Shown piece after piece: positions 34,390 through 43,567 of a stretch of DNA of 64,000 nt. Every line of letters begins with the position of its first letter. The first letter of the stretch is position 1. This stretch comes from Bacteroidota bacterium. Its GTDB lineage: Bacteria; Bacteroidota; Ignavibacteria; Kryptoniales; JAKASW01. Both the position numbers and the translations under genes were made by a program. The DNA is taken from positions 1 to 64,000 of the forward strand of contig JAKAGT010000003.1 of the NCBI GenBank assembly GCA_021825585.1, written 5' to 3'. The notes beneath the pieces are model-generated. The model was not told the DNA's origin. It did no database searches and saw only the letters and a list, made by a program, of their open reading frames with translations.

Positions 34390-35238
34390 CTAATTCGACA
34401 GCGCCGCGAAGTCCTCGTCCGATAGCTCTACCCGGCTCGCGGCAAGGTTTTCCTGCAGATGCTGAGGAAATCTCGTGCCCGGTATGAGGAGAATATTCGG
34501 CGAGCGCCTGAGAAGCCACGCCAGCGCTATCTGGGCTACTGTGGCTCTGTGTTTCTCTGCTATCTTTTGTGCTTTGTCCTTCATCTTGTTGGGGCCGGAC
34601 GCCAGCGGAAACCACGGGATGAACGCGATTTTTTCTCCGGCAGTGTAGTCGAGTACCCGCTCCCAATTCCTGTTGCCGAGATTGTATAAATTCTGAACCG
34701 ACACTATCGGTACGATCTTCCGGGCGCGCCCGATGGTGTCGACATCAGCTTCCGATAACCCGACAAGCCTGATCTTTCCCGCGTGGATAGCCTCTGCCAC
34801 AGGACCGAGAGTCTCTTCGACAGGCACCTTCGGATCAACGCGATGCAACTGCCAGAGATCGATGCGGTCCCGCTTCAGCCGCCGCAGGCTCCCTTCGATC
34901 GTGTCCCTTATGTATTCCGGCCGGCCGTTGGGAACCCATTTGCCTGGACCGGGCCGTTCGAGCCCGCCCTTTGTGGCTATGACGATCTTGTTGTAGTACG
35001 GGTGAAGCGTTTCTTCTATGAGCGCCTCACAGGTGTGCGGTCCGTACGAGTCTGCAGTGTCGATGAAATCTACGCCTGCCTCAACGACGTCTGTCAGGAC
35101 TTTCTTTGCTTCCTCCCGCTTCGGAGCATCTCCCCAGACTCCCGGACCGGTGAGCTGCATGGCTCCGTAACCCATCCTGTTGATCTTAATTTCACCCCCG
35201 AGCATGAAAGTCGAACCTGAATTTGTTTTGGTCTCCAT
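34390..35238 (-). CDS. Aldo/keto reductase
   Basis: ~282 residues, a TIM-barrel NAD(P)H-dependent oxidoreductase. The family tetrad is visible: Asp in 'GVDFIDTADSYGPHTCE' (with Tyr), Lys in 'KIVIATKGGLERPG' and His in 'DLWQLHRVDPKVP'. The C-terminal 'LLIPGTRFPQHLQENLAA' binds the cofactor phosphate in many members. Two in-frame ATGs are close together; AGGCAG gives better spacing to the second (35238), the first being 35244. A single minus-strand gene with no obvious operon partner. The substrate cannot be inferred; many paralogues act on small aldehydes or sugars. Confidence 0.92.
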   Translation of the reverse strand: METKTNSGSTFMLGGEIKINRMGYGAMQLTGPGVWGDAPKREEAKKVLTDVVEAGVDFIDTADSYGPHTCEALIEETLHPYYNKIVIATKGGLERPGPGKWVPNGRPEYIRDTIEGSLRRLKRDRIDLWQLHRVDPKVPVEETLGPVAEAIHAGKIRLVGLSEADVDTIGRARKIVPIVSVQNLYNLGNRNWERVLDYTAGEKIAFIPWFPLASGPNKMKDKAQKIAEKHRATVAQIALAWLLRRSPNILLIPGTRFPQHLQENLAASRVELSDEDFAALSN

Positions 35239-35581
35239 GTGCATCTCTGCCTTAAGATTTGTGACAATAGAATTGTTTTCAAAAACCCGTAAATCCGTCC
35301 GTCAGAAGCATCCTCCGATATGCGGCCTGGCGCGAAGAGGGAAGCGTCGAAGGTTCCCTGTTATGTTAAACAGAAAAATCCGTCCAATCGCTCCCGAAAT
35401 GTCTGTCAAGGAATTGGAAATGATATCTGTCGGTTCCGCCATCTTATCAAGCGCGGTGGCACAGCGGGGGACGCTCAACCAGCCTGGTCCCGCGTGCAAG
35501 CGGGCGTGTGTGACCGGAAGGCCTTCCGCGGCGCCGATGTCACGGACAGATCGGAAAGCCTTTCCGCGGAAGGCAATTAGA
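35239..35581. other. Intergenic region
   Basis: Holds the promoter area of the aldo/keto reductase (minus strand). A direct repeat of GGAA-GCCTTTCCGCGG type near 35517 and 35553 and a GGAAGGCCTTCC palindrome (35517-35528) are the only structure seen. Open frames here lack coding character. Confidence 0.4.
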
Positions 35582-36565
35582 TTAGAGCCTGCGGAGAGCC
35601 AACATAGTAAGGTCGTCGGACCTTCGCCGGTCGGACGAGAAAGCGTTCAAGTCGTCGAGGTACGCGGATATTAGTTTTGATGGGGTAACAGAGCCCTGGG
35701 ATTTCAGAAGCTTTGCAGCTCTCTCGTCCCCGTACCTTTCACCGGTGCCGCTTATCGATTCAGAGAGTCCGTCCGTATAAATAAGAAGCATCTCGCCATG
35801 CCCGATGTGTGTTTTCTCGGTGCTGTACTTTCCCTCGCATGTGATTCCAAGCGGGAGTCCAGAGGAGGGGAACCGGTCGACCCATTCGCTTCTCAGTGCC
35901 AGCGGAAGGCAATGGCCGGCATTGCTGATTTCTATTTCCCCGTCGCTGTCTGCGACACCGCAGACCAGAGTCGCGAAATGTGTTATCAGGCTCGCTTCGC
36001 AGAAAATCCGATTGGCGCGCTCCATGAGCTGGTTCAAGGGAAGCCCCGTCGCCGAGAGCGCGCGGAAAGTAGCGTGAAGCTGGGACATAAGAATCGAGGC
36101 TGCGATTCCCTTGCCCGTGACGTCGCCGACGACAAAGAAAAATGTCCCGTCTTCTGCGTTTGAGACGATGATGTCGCAGTAGTCGCCGCTTACAGGTCCG
36201 GACGGCTCGTAGTGATAGGCGTTCTCCCAGCCCGGTAAGAACAGGTCTTTCTTCGGAAGGAGTCCCGTCTGGATCTGGCGGGCCAATTCCAGGTCCATCT
36301 CAAGCGCCCGCTGTTCGGTGGAGGTGAGGTGGTCGAGGCAGTACCGGACAAGCGGATCCGCCGTGAGGCGCTCAGGCTCTATCGACTCCTTGCAAATTTC
36401 GCATAGGGCGTACGTGCCGTTGTCAATCTTGTCGAGAGCCCTGTCCACATCCCTGAGAAGGTGCGACAGTTCTTCCGACTTTCCCGTTCGAGCAGTTGCT
36501 TCTTCGAGCCTTTTTCTCCGCTCGTGAAGCTGCTTCGCGAAAATATCTTCGACCCGATTTGTCAT
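35582..36565 (-). CDS. DksA/TraR-type zinc finger fused to PP2C (RsbU/SpoIIE-like) phosphatase
   Basis: 327 residues. Residues ~5-50 are a helical segment, followed by a DksA/TraR-like zinc finger: Cys55, Cys58, Cys76 and His79 in 'YALCEICKESIEPERL' and 'YCLDHL'. From ~90 to the end is a PP2C-type serine/threonine phosphatase of the RsbU/SpoIIE class. 'ELARQIQTGLLPK' precedes it, metal-binding Asp128 lies in 'SGDYCD' and Asp148 in 'GDVTGKGIAASILMSQ', and 'DGLSES' and 'RSDDLTMLALR' come later. Such phosphatases usually control anti-sigma-factor antagonists. The DksA-like N-terminus could tie it to RNA polymerase or serve as a sensor; that is inference. Single minus-strand gene. Confidence 0.88.
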   Translation of the reverse strand: MTNRVEDIFAKQLHERRKRLEEATARTGKSEELSHLLRDVDRALDKIDNGTYALCEICKESIEPERLTADPLVRYCLDHLTSTEQRALEMDLELARQIQTGLLPKKDLFLPGWENAYHYEPSGPVSGDYCDIIVSNAEDGTFFFVVGDVTGKGIAASILMSQLHATFRALSATGLPLNQLMERANRIFCEASLITHFATLVCGVADSDGEIEISNAGHCLPLALRSEWVDRFPSSGLPLGITCEGKYSTEKTHIGHGEMLLIYTDGLSESISGTGERYGDERAAKLLKSQGSVTPSKLISAYLDDLNAFSSDRRRSDDLTMLALRRL

Positions 36566-36783
36566 AACGCCTCCATTTTATGCGTTCCGATTATGCATCT
36601 GCGGAAAATTGCCGACGATCCCTGATGATTACGAAAGAGAGCCGCCTGAAGGTACACATCAGGGCGATCAGTCGTATCGTACGTCGGAAGACGGATGAAG
36701 TAGTCGATTTGGCCGACGAAGACGAGCCTTGAACGAAGGAAGCCGCCGCGCGAATTCACTCGAGCGGAAAGATACCGCGGGAT

Positions 36784-38202
36784 TTACTCCAGGTTAAGCA
36801 GCTTCCTGAGTTCCCCGGCAAGCTCTCTTCGCGGGATTTCTCGTTGAATCTCTCTGCTTTTCTTCAGCCACTCTTCACGCTGCGCGGAGTCTTTGCTGGC
36901 AGCCTCTCCGGCCTTCAGGTCTTTTACGGTAACGACGCCCTTCTCGAATTCGTTTGAACCGACGATGACCGCGACCCTGGCATTCACGCGATCGGCATAC
37001 TGCAGCTGCTTTCGCAGGCCCTTTTCCTCCCCGAGATAGAGGTCGGTCCTAATCCCGGCAGCCCTCAGCTCGTTAGCTATTTTCAGATACTCGTTCAGCT
37101 TGTCGCGTTCCATGATCGTAACCACGGCATCGGCGAACGACGTTTCTGACTGGTCCTCTCCGAGTGCTGCCAATAGCCTGTCCACGCCGATCGAGAAACC
37201 GACCGCAGGAAGTTCTGCATCGGTGAATCTCTTCACGAGATTATCGTACCGCCCGCCGCCTGCTACGCTCCCGAACTGCGGTTTGTCCTTCAGATTTACT
37301 TCGAACACAGGGCCCGTGTAGTAATCCAGCCCACGTGCGATCGTCGGATCGTAAACCACGATGCTGCTGTCAAGTCGGACCGCATCGAGGTATGCGTCAA
37401 GAGCTTTCAGGTCCGAGCAGCTCTCTTCGCCCAGCAGGGAAGCTAATTCGCCGAGGACTTTTTTCCTGTCTCCCTTTGGGAGGGCGAGATAGTCTTTGAT
37501 TCTCGATACGTTGTCGTCGGTCAGTCCGAGTCCAGGTATGAAATCGCCGGATGCGTCGTATCTCCCTTTAGTTAATTCCAGCTCGATATTGTACATGCCG
37601 ATTTTGTTCAGCTTATCGAGTACGCGGAATACATCCTTCGACCTCTCGGCAGGCACTCCGCTGTATTGCACGACGGCATTCAGGACCTTCCTACTGTTTA
37701 CGTTCACGATAAACTCGCCGACACCGATTTCCTGGAGCGCCCTTACGACCGCAGAGATGACTTCCGTCTCTGCAAGCTGGCTCGAGGTTCCCACGACATC
37801 GGCGTCGAACTGTGTGAACTCGCGGAAGCGTCCGGGGTCCGGCTTGTCTGCGCGCCAGACGGAACCGAACTGGTATCGCTTGAAGGGCTTCGGCAGGTCG
37901 TTGTACTGTGCCACTATGCGCGCGAGCGGAACAGTGAGATCGAATCTGAGGGCTACATCCTGTTCCTCGGGGCTCTTGAGCCGGAAGATTTGTTTGGTGT
38001 TCTCTTCGCCGTATTCACCGAGCAATATTTCGAGATATTCCAGCGCCGGCGTCTCGACCGGGAGAAATCCATAGCTTTCGTAGACCTTCCTTATGATTGA
38101 AATGATCCGGTTTTTCCGGTTGGCGATGCGCGGCAGGAGGTCGCGAAAGCCTTTGACACTTTGTGGCTCTATTCTTTCCATGTCTGAACTAAGTGTGCCC
38201 AT
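36784..38202 (-). CDS. hisS: Histidyl-tRNA synthetase
   Basis: Up to 472 residues, class II aminoacyl-tRNA synthetase charging tRNA-His. Motif 1 region: 'GFRDLLPRIANRKNRI'. Motif 2: 'DLTVPLARIVAQ' and 'FKRYQFGSVWRADKPDPGRF'. The histidine-specific signature 'ARGLDYYTGPVFEV' is followed by 'SVAGGGRYDNLV' and motif 3 'AVGFSIGVDRLLAAL'. The C-terminal anticodon domain contains 'GIRTDLYLGEEKGLRKQLQY'. Two starts are possible (38202 or 38181); the shorter fits the family better but neither has a good Shine-Dalgarno. The gene is alone on the minus strand. Confidence 0.95.
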   Translation of the reverse strand: MGTLSSDMERIEPQSVKGFRDLLPRIANRKNRIISIIRKVYESYGFLPVETPALEYLEILLGEYGEENTKQIFRLKSPEEQDVALRFDLTVPLARIVAQYNDLPKPFKRYQFGSVWRADKPDPGRFREFTQFDADVVGTSSQLAETEVISAVVRALQEIGVGEFIVNVNSRKVLNAVVQYSGVPAERSKDVFRVLDKLNKIGMYNIELELTKGRYDASGDFIPGLGLTDDNVSRIKDYLALPKGDRKKVLGELASLLGEESCSDLKALDAYLDAVRLDSSIVVYDPTIARGLDYYTGPVFEVNLKDKPQFGSVAGGGRYDNLVKRFTDAELPAVGFSIGVDRLLAALGEDQSETSFADAVVTIMERDKLNEYLKIANELRAAGIRTDLYLGEEKGLRKQLQYADRVNARVAVIVGSNEFEKGVVTVKDLKAGEAASKDSAQREEWLKKSREIQREIPRRELAGELRKLLNLE

Positions 38203-38300
38203 TTATTGATTTTGATTCTGTTGGTTCTTGCAACGCAGTGAGAAGCAATTTTAGAATTAATGTAGGAGTAATTTACACAGAAATCCGTTGAAATGTGAAC

Positions 38301-38945
38301 CATTTTCTTGGCTTCGTCGGGGGAATTTATCACGCCGAAGCAGATTGGCCCCGGCGCCTACGGATCCCGCCGTCGGGGGATGCAGTAGGGGTGGAACTTG
38401 ACTCCGCAAATATTCTCATGAAGGACGGAACACTGGTGGGAGGGACAATTCTCGGCCAAACCGGGAAGGCGGTAATCATCCTAAGCCCTCACCTCGGGGT
38501 GCTCAGGATCCCGGGGAGCCAAATCGAAAAGATCGCCAGATTTAACCGGAATTATCCCGTCGGGCACAAATGGTCTTTCGATAATCCAAATTATACGAGA
38601 GCATTCGTAATGCCGACTGCCAACACACTTCCCGCAGGAAAGGGTTACGTCGGGACTATGAGCTCTTTTTCCTTACGGCTGCAGTCGGTGTAACAGACTG
38701 GTTCATTCGGCAGCTTCGGAGATCAGAATCAGAAGTCTAATATCGCGTTAGGGAACGCCTTTCTGAGCCGTGGCCACTCTTCAATAGCTTTTGGTGTAAG
38801 CGGAGACCATCGGATTTCTGAAAGCATCAAACTGATGGGAGAGCTGTGGTACCTCCAAAACTCAAACTGGTCGCCGCTCGTTATCGGCGTGCGTTTCTTC
38901 GGCAGTCGCTTGTCGGGCGATCTCGGCCTCATGTATCCCGAATGA
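38301..38945 (+). pseudogene. Decayed outer-membrane beta-barrel protein gene
   Basis: Three reading-frame pieces can be joined. Frame 1 to ~38654 has 'ILMKDGTLVGGTILGQTG' and 'NPNYTRAFVMPTANTLPAGK'. A shift then gives 'YELFFLTAAVGVTDWF', and a further shift with missing sequence gives 'GSFGDQNQKSNIALGNAFLS' and 'WSPLVIGVRFFGSRLSGDLG', ending at TGA 38943-38945. This is the layout of a family of ~300-residue Bacteroidota-type outer membrane proteins that I recognise only by pattern. The deletion and frameshifts make it non-functional. It lies between hisS and the prenyltransferase. Confidence 0.7.
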
Positions 38946-39099
38946 ATTTATGTGTTCCAATGTGCCTGTGTGGCTGATTCTCTTCTTCACAAATTTGTCG
39001 CACACCCGCGCTCTTCGATCCCGCTGAGAAATCGGGTCGGATATTTTATATTATAAGTAACCAAATGAAAAAGAGAACGAATTCAGATAGGAGTTGCCG

Positions 39100-40116
39100 A
39101 TGAACAATGTTGCCGTATCAAAGAGAGAACTCTGGTACAATGCTTTCCGGGGGTTCTACAGGAAGGAGCTTCCCATTGAGCAGCTCGACCCCATATCGCG
39201 TTGGCTATATGCGTCGAGAAGCATAATCCTTGTGATTTCCGCGCAGGCGGCAATAATAGCCGGGCTGTTGGCGATACGCGCCGGCGCGTTTAATCCACTG
39301 TACTTCGTTCTCCTTCTTGTCGGTCTGGTAGTCGCGCACGCCATCAGCAATCTCTCGAACGACTATTTCGGCTTTCATCGCGGACACGACACTCCTCAGT
39401 CTCCGAGGATGAGATACACTCTGCATCCGCTTGCGAGCAACATGATGGATGTGAGCTCATTGAAAAAGGGTATTTGGATGCTGATTGCCGTAGGAGTCCT
39501 GATTGCCGTTTACTTCACGATCGTAAGAGGTCCCGGTGCGGCCATCTTCGCAGCTCTGGGACTGGGAATCTTGTACTGGTACGACGGTGCGCCGCGCGAT
39601 TTGAAAAGCATAGGTTTCGGCGAACTGGCCACACTCATTGTATGGGGGCCGCTTATGATTGGCGGGGGATATTTCTGCCTCTCGGGCAAGCTTTCAACCC
39701 CCGCTTTCCTTGCGTCCATTCCTTACGGGCTCGGCGTAATGTCGATCCTCGTCGGAAAGCATATCGACCAAATGGAATTCGATGTGACACAGAAACAGAG
39801 GACTCTGCCTATCGTACTCGGCGAGAAGCGCGCGCGGCTGTTCAACCAGGCGTCGATCTTCTTGATGTATCTGGTCGTACTCGTGCTGGTTGTGGTGGGA
39901 TATGTCACTCCGTTCGCGCTGATAGTGTTCCTTAACTTCCCGCGCGGCTGGAAGGCGATGGGGGTATTCTCGAAACCTCGGCCCGACAATGCTCCCGAAG
40001 GTTATATAGGGTGGCCACTCTGGTATCACCGGTTCAGTCTTGTCCACAACAAGAAATTCGGGTGGTTATACATACTCGGGCTTGCTTTGGGCGCCGCCTA
40101 TGCCCTCGTATTCTAA
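39100..40116 (+). CDS. UbiA family prenyltransferase (MenA-like)
   Basis: ~338 residues with about eight hydrophobic helices. The first Asp-rich motif is in 'NLSNDYFGFHRGHDTPQSPR' and the second in 'KHIDQMEFDVTQKQRTLPIV', as in UbiA-type enzymes that transfer polyprenyl diphosphate to an aromatic acceptor. The H-x-x-x-x-D-x-P arrangement resembles 1,4-dihydroxy-2-naphthoate polyprenyltransferases of menaquinone synthesis, but no other men gene is nearby. AGGAG six bases before ATG 39100 sets the start; a TTG at 39094 is unlikely. It stands alone on the plus strand. Confidence 0.82.
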   Translation: MNNVAVSKRELWYNAFRGFYRKELPIEQLDPISRWLYASRSIILVISAQAAIIAGLLAIRAGAFNPLYFVLLLVGLVVAHAISNLSNDYFGFHRGHDTPQSPRMRYTLHPLASNMMDVSSLKKGIWMLIAVGVLIAVYFTIVRGPGAAIFAALGLGILYWYDGAPRDLKSIGFGELATLIVWGPLMIGGGYFCLSGKLSTPAFLASIPYGLGVMSILVGKHIDQMEFDVTQKQRTLPIVLGEKRARLFNQASIFLMYLVVLVLVVVGYVTPFALIVFLNFPRGWKAMGVFSKPRPDNAPEGYIGWPLWYHRFSLVHNKKFGWLYILGLALGAAYALVF

Positions 40117-40315
40117 GGGGGTACACGGCTTAATTCGCGGTATTAGTGCGGGGTAAAAAAGGGTCGGGCTGCCAGCAGGTGGGATTTCAATAGCTGACGG
40201 AAATTGGATGCGGGTTTCTGACTAACGGGTCGAGCTTCTCCGTTGTGGCATTGTTCCGGCAGGAGCCGTAGATTGTTATGGCTATTTGCAGGTGACAAAA
40301 ACGGAGGGTATGCAT

Positions 40316-41044
40316 ATGAATCCACAAGCCATGGAGCCTTTTGGCAATGCGCTGGTGGCGTATTTTGAGGGTGACACCGGCGCTGAAGTCGTCGTCCGCA
40401 GGGACGATGGACTGGCGGCGCCCATCCCTGTCTCTCATTTCTTTCGCGAAGAATCGGGCTTCACTGAAATTGAGAAGAACGCAATCGCGCTCTGCAAAGG
40501 GCACATCCTGGATATAGGTGCCGGTACCGGACTGCACAGCATGGTCTTGCAGGGAAAGGGCTGTCAGGTCACTGCCATAGATATTTCTCCGCAGGCCGCA
40601 GGGATAATGAAGATGAGGGGGGTGAAGGACGTCCGCTACGCGGATGTATTCGAATTCGATGGGGGACCGTTCGACACGCTGCTTATGCTGGGGCACGGTA
40701 TCGGAATGGCCGAGAGTATGGTCGGGCTGGACCGTTTCCTCTCAAAGGCACTTACACTCCTGACGGAAGGCGGACAGGTTATCATGGATTCTCTTGATGT
40801 CCGAATGACAGACTCACCCGCCAATCTTGCGTACCACGAAGCGAATCGCAAAGCCGGGCGCTATTTCGGAGAGGTAAGGATGCAATTTGAATTTCGCGGT
40901 ATGAAGGGCCCGTTTTGCGGCTGGCTGCAAGTGGATGATGAGACCATGAGCCAACATGCCGGGATGGCGGGCTGGCAGTGCGAAATCATTCAGAGGGACA
41001 ATACGGGCGATTACCTGGCGAGACTTACCCGGAAGACTGGCTGA
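40316..41044 (+). CDS. Class I SAM-dependent methyltransferase
   Basis: ~242 residues. The SAM-binding motif I is 'HILDIGAGTGLHSMVLQGKG' (~63-82), followed by an acidic residue in 'VTAIDIS' (motif II-like) and 'PFDTLLMLGHGIGMAES'. The C-terminal half is less conserved and the acceptor cannot be named. GGAGGG lies about eight bases before ATG 40316; an ATG six bases earlier is too close to it. An amino-acid permease remnant lies directly downstream on the opposite strand. Confidence 0.8.
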   Translation: MNPQAMEPFGNALVAYFEGDTGAEVVVRRDDGLAAPIPVSHFFREESGFTEIEKNAIALCKGHILDIGAGTGLHSMVLQGKGCQVTAIDISPQAAGIMKMRGVKDVRYADVFEFDGGPFDTLLMLGHGIGMAESMVGLDRFLSKALTLLTEGGQVIMDSLDVRMTDSPANLAYHEANRKAGRYFGEVRMQFEFRGMKGPFCGWLQVDDETMSQHAGMAGWQCEIIQRDNTGDYLARLTRKTG

Positions 41045-41086
41045 TCGTTGGGCTATTCTTGCGGGACAGGTTCGGCAGAAAAGGGC

Positions 41087-41215
41087 CACTCCTTTCACGA
41101 CCAGCGCGGCGATTACGTCTGCCAGGCTGAGGAAACAAAAAAGCAAGCCCACAAATCCCAATGTAAGCAGCGCAACGTGCGGAAACTTGTGCTCCTTGTG
41201 AACGCGTCCGAAGGA
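41087..41215 (-). pseudogene. APC-family amino acid permease fragment
   Basis: About 43 codons on the minus strand read 'SFGRVHKEHKFPHVALLTLG' then 'FVGLLFCFLSLADVIAALVV', a close match to the cytoplasmic-loop and next-helix region of APC-superfamily permeases. A stop codon precedes it and no other part of the permease is visible. A deletion remnant inside the 480-bp gap 41045-41524; the rest of that gap shows no gene. Confidence 0.6.
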
Positions 41216-41524
41216 CTACGGAAGGTCTGGCTGCCTTCTGAGGGGTGGGGCACGCCGGAAGTGAAGAGTTAAAGAAAAAAAATAAAAATACGATAATAAG
41301 AAGAGAACCGAATAGGCTGCGCCTCTTGCACCACATTCGGTTAAAGAGGAACTCGGCCATGAGGTCTCTCCTCAATTTCTACCTTGTTGCGTGAACGATC
41401 TGGACTAAACAACAACTTGTCCGGGTCATAAGTTTTCACGATCAAGATAATGATGTGGTGCCAAATAACCGTCCGAGCTGCCCAGTCACCCTATCGCAGC
41501 AATCGGACAGAACCAAGGGTCGAA

Positions 41525-43354
41525 ATGCGCACGAACAAGATTTTGTGGGTGAGGCTGGATGCGATAGGCGACGCGGTCCTATCGTCTTCGATGCTTCCGT
41601 ACATTTACGACAGATATGATCAGGCAAGTATCACCGTAGTATGCGCCGACAATACTGCCGAAATATATGAGGCATGCCCGTACGTCGACGAGGTAATTGG
41701 CGTCGAGAAGATGAGGCTCTTCATCGACAGCGGTTACAGAAATGACATCGTGCTTCGGCTTCGCGAGAAAGGGTTCGACGCGGCGTTTGATACGACCAGC
41801 ACGTTGTCCGATATGTGCGACCTGTTTCTGGTCGGAAGCCAGGCGCGTGAAAAGTATGCATTTGAGAACCGCGGTGCGCTCACCAGAGAGAGACTTGCCA
41901 GGAAAAGAAAAGTGTATACCAGGCTGGTCCCTTTCCAACGCGACTATGAACCGGAGCTTGAGAGATACAGGGATTTTCTGCATGAAATAGGAGTAGACGT
42001 TCCCGAGCTGAAGCCCAGGGTATGGACAAACAGGGACGACGAGGGGTTCGCCAGTGAAATCTTCGGTTCAAATGGTTTAGATCCAGAGAAGACACTCGTA
42101 CTGTTCGCTTTTGGGCGATCGCACTTGAGGACGTATCCCTATTATGGAGAAGCGTTATCCGACGTGTGCAGGGAAGAGAATCTGTCGGTCATTGCTCTCG
42201 GGGATGGGGCGGCTTTCGGCTTCAACGAATCTTGTCTCAGCAAGATAAATGCTCCGACCGTCAATCTGAGTGGGAAGACGACTCTGAGACAGTCTGCTGC
42301 AATACTCCGAAAATGCAGGATAGCAGTCGGCGCAGAGACCGGGCTAGCGCATCTTGCGTGCGCCGTTGATGTGCCTAATGTGGTAGTCATCGGTGGCGGT
42401 CACATGGGATACTTCATGCCGTACACTCCGATCACGTCTCTTGTGACGCTTCCCCTGGGGTGTTTCGACTGCGACTGGAAATGTAAATACCCGAGATCCC
42501 ACTGTGTTATAGACGTAGCTCCGGAAGTGGTTGAGTTTGCAGTTAGAGAAACACTACGGACTAAGTCGGACAAGCCTCGGTTGTTCATACACCCGCAATC
42601 ACAGTACACGCAGGAAGAGAATATGCCTGCCTGGAAGATCACGGGCAAATATTTAAATGTTGAAAATCTGGATGTGATTCCGGCTGAGTTTGAGCCGAAG
42701 CCGAGAAAAGCAAGAGCAGCACTCAGAACCTTCAAAACGGACGTCAAACCGGATGCAGTGGTGGCTGCCCTGGAGAAGGCAAAGGCGTTGAGAGATGCCG
42801 GAAGAGCCGATGATTCGCTGTCGATTCTTGAAGAGGCTATAGATAAAAACGCCCAATTCCCCGATCTGGTGGTCATGAAGGCCGAGTTGTACATCCAGGC
42901 CGGAAGAATCGAGGAGGCGAAAGAAATTCTCTGGGGCACAATCATGAAGTGTCCATTCGACGTTAATGCGTTGAACAACATCGTTGTAATTGAAATTCTT
43001 CAAATGCGCCACGAGTCGGCACTCGGTCTACTGAAGAGGGTGCTTGACATAGATCCTGAAAATGCAATCGCTCTATCAAACCTCCAGTTCATAGAAAACG
43101 GACTCCTTGTCAGAAGTAAATTAGCCAGCGCGGAACAGTCTATAATAAATGGCGAATTCAAGTCGGCTCGTAAATCGCTGATTGAAATCGTTCACACCTA
43201 TCCGGATAACCAGGACGCTCTCACCGACCTTGCGATCGTTGAAGCACAGGAAGGAAACAACGGAGAAGCGTTGAAAATCCTGCAGATGGTTATTGCGGAA
43301 AACCCATCAAGCGAGTTCGCAGCTCAACTGATGGAGAGAATGCTGCAGAGATAG
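41525..43354 (+). CDS. Glycosyltransferase family 9 (heptosyltransferase-like) with C-terminal TPR region
   Basis: 609 residues from ATG 41525. Residues ~1-350 are GT9: 'KILWVRLDAIGDAVLSSSML' at the N-terminus, 'VGAETGLAHLACAVDVPNVV' (~285-304) for nucleotide-sugar binding, and a Cys cluster 'CFDCDWKCKYPRSHC' (~320-334) common in this family. GT9 enzymes add heptose to lipopolysaccharide core or related glycans. From ~415 to the end is a series of TPR-like helical repeats ('KALRDAGRADDSLSILEEAI', 'EGNNGEALKILQMVIAENPS'). The two-domain layout suggests a glycosyltransferase that also binds protein partners. Single gene. Confidence 0.87.
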   Translation: MRTNKILWVRLDAIGDAVLSSSMLPYIYDRYDQASITVVCADNTAEIYEACPYVDEVIGVEKMRLFIDSGYRNDIVLRLREKGFDAAFDTTSTLSDMCDLFLVGSQAREKYAFENRGALTRERLARKRKVYTRLVPFQRDYEPELERYRDFLHEIGVDVPELKPRVWTNRDDEGFASEIFGSNGLDPEKTLVLFAFGRSHLRTYPYYGEALSDVCREENLSVIALGDGAAFGFNESCLSKINAPTVNLSGKTTLRQSAAILRKCRIAVGAETGLAHLACAVDVPNVVVIGGGHMGYFMPYTPITSLVTLPLGCFDCDWKCKYPRSHCVIDVAPEVVEFAVRETLRTKSDKPRLFIHPQSQYTQEENMPAWKITGKYLNVENLDVIPAEFEPKPRKARAALRTFKTDVKPDAVVAALEKAKALRDAGRADDSLSILEEAIDKNAQFPDLVVMKAELYIQAGRIEEAKEILWGTIMKCPFDVNALNNIVVIEILQMRHESALGLLKRVLDIDPENAIALSNLQFIENGLLVRSKLASAEQSIINGEFKSARKSLIEIVHTYPDNQDALTDLAIVEAQEGNNGEALKILQMVIAENPSSEFAAQLMERMLQR

Positions 43355-43532
43355 GCTCTAAGCCTGTCAGCCGGAAAAGGCGACTCCAAGAGTTACGCGC
43401 ATCCCTTATCGACCGAAGCGGTTGGGGTGTCCGCTTTCGACTGCCGATGAGCATCGGTATCGCGGGGAAATTTCTTCCTGGATTTTCCGGCCTTAACACA
43501 GAAGCTGTGCGGTGAGACTTCTCCCGATGAAC

Positions 43533-43561
43533 TTGTAAATGTTTGTCGTTAATTATATAAT
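43533..43561 (+). promoter_or_regulatory. Promoter of tsaD, probably giving a leaderless transcript
   Basis: TTGTAA (43533-43538), a 17-bp spacer and TATAAT (43556-43561). Transcription would begin at or next to the tsaD ATG (43568), and no Shine-Dalgarno precedes it, so the message may be leaderless. Confidence 0.5.
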
Positions 43562-43567
43562 CTATTG

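Noticed and set aside
35239-35581. Plus-strand ORF across the spacer between the aldo/keto reductase and the phosphatase
   Set aside because: Arg/Pro-rich translation with no family resemblance; both neighbours are on the other strand.
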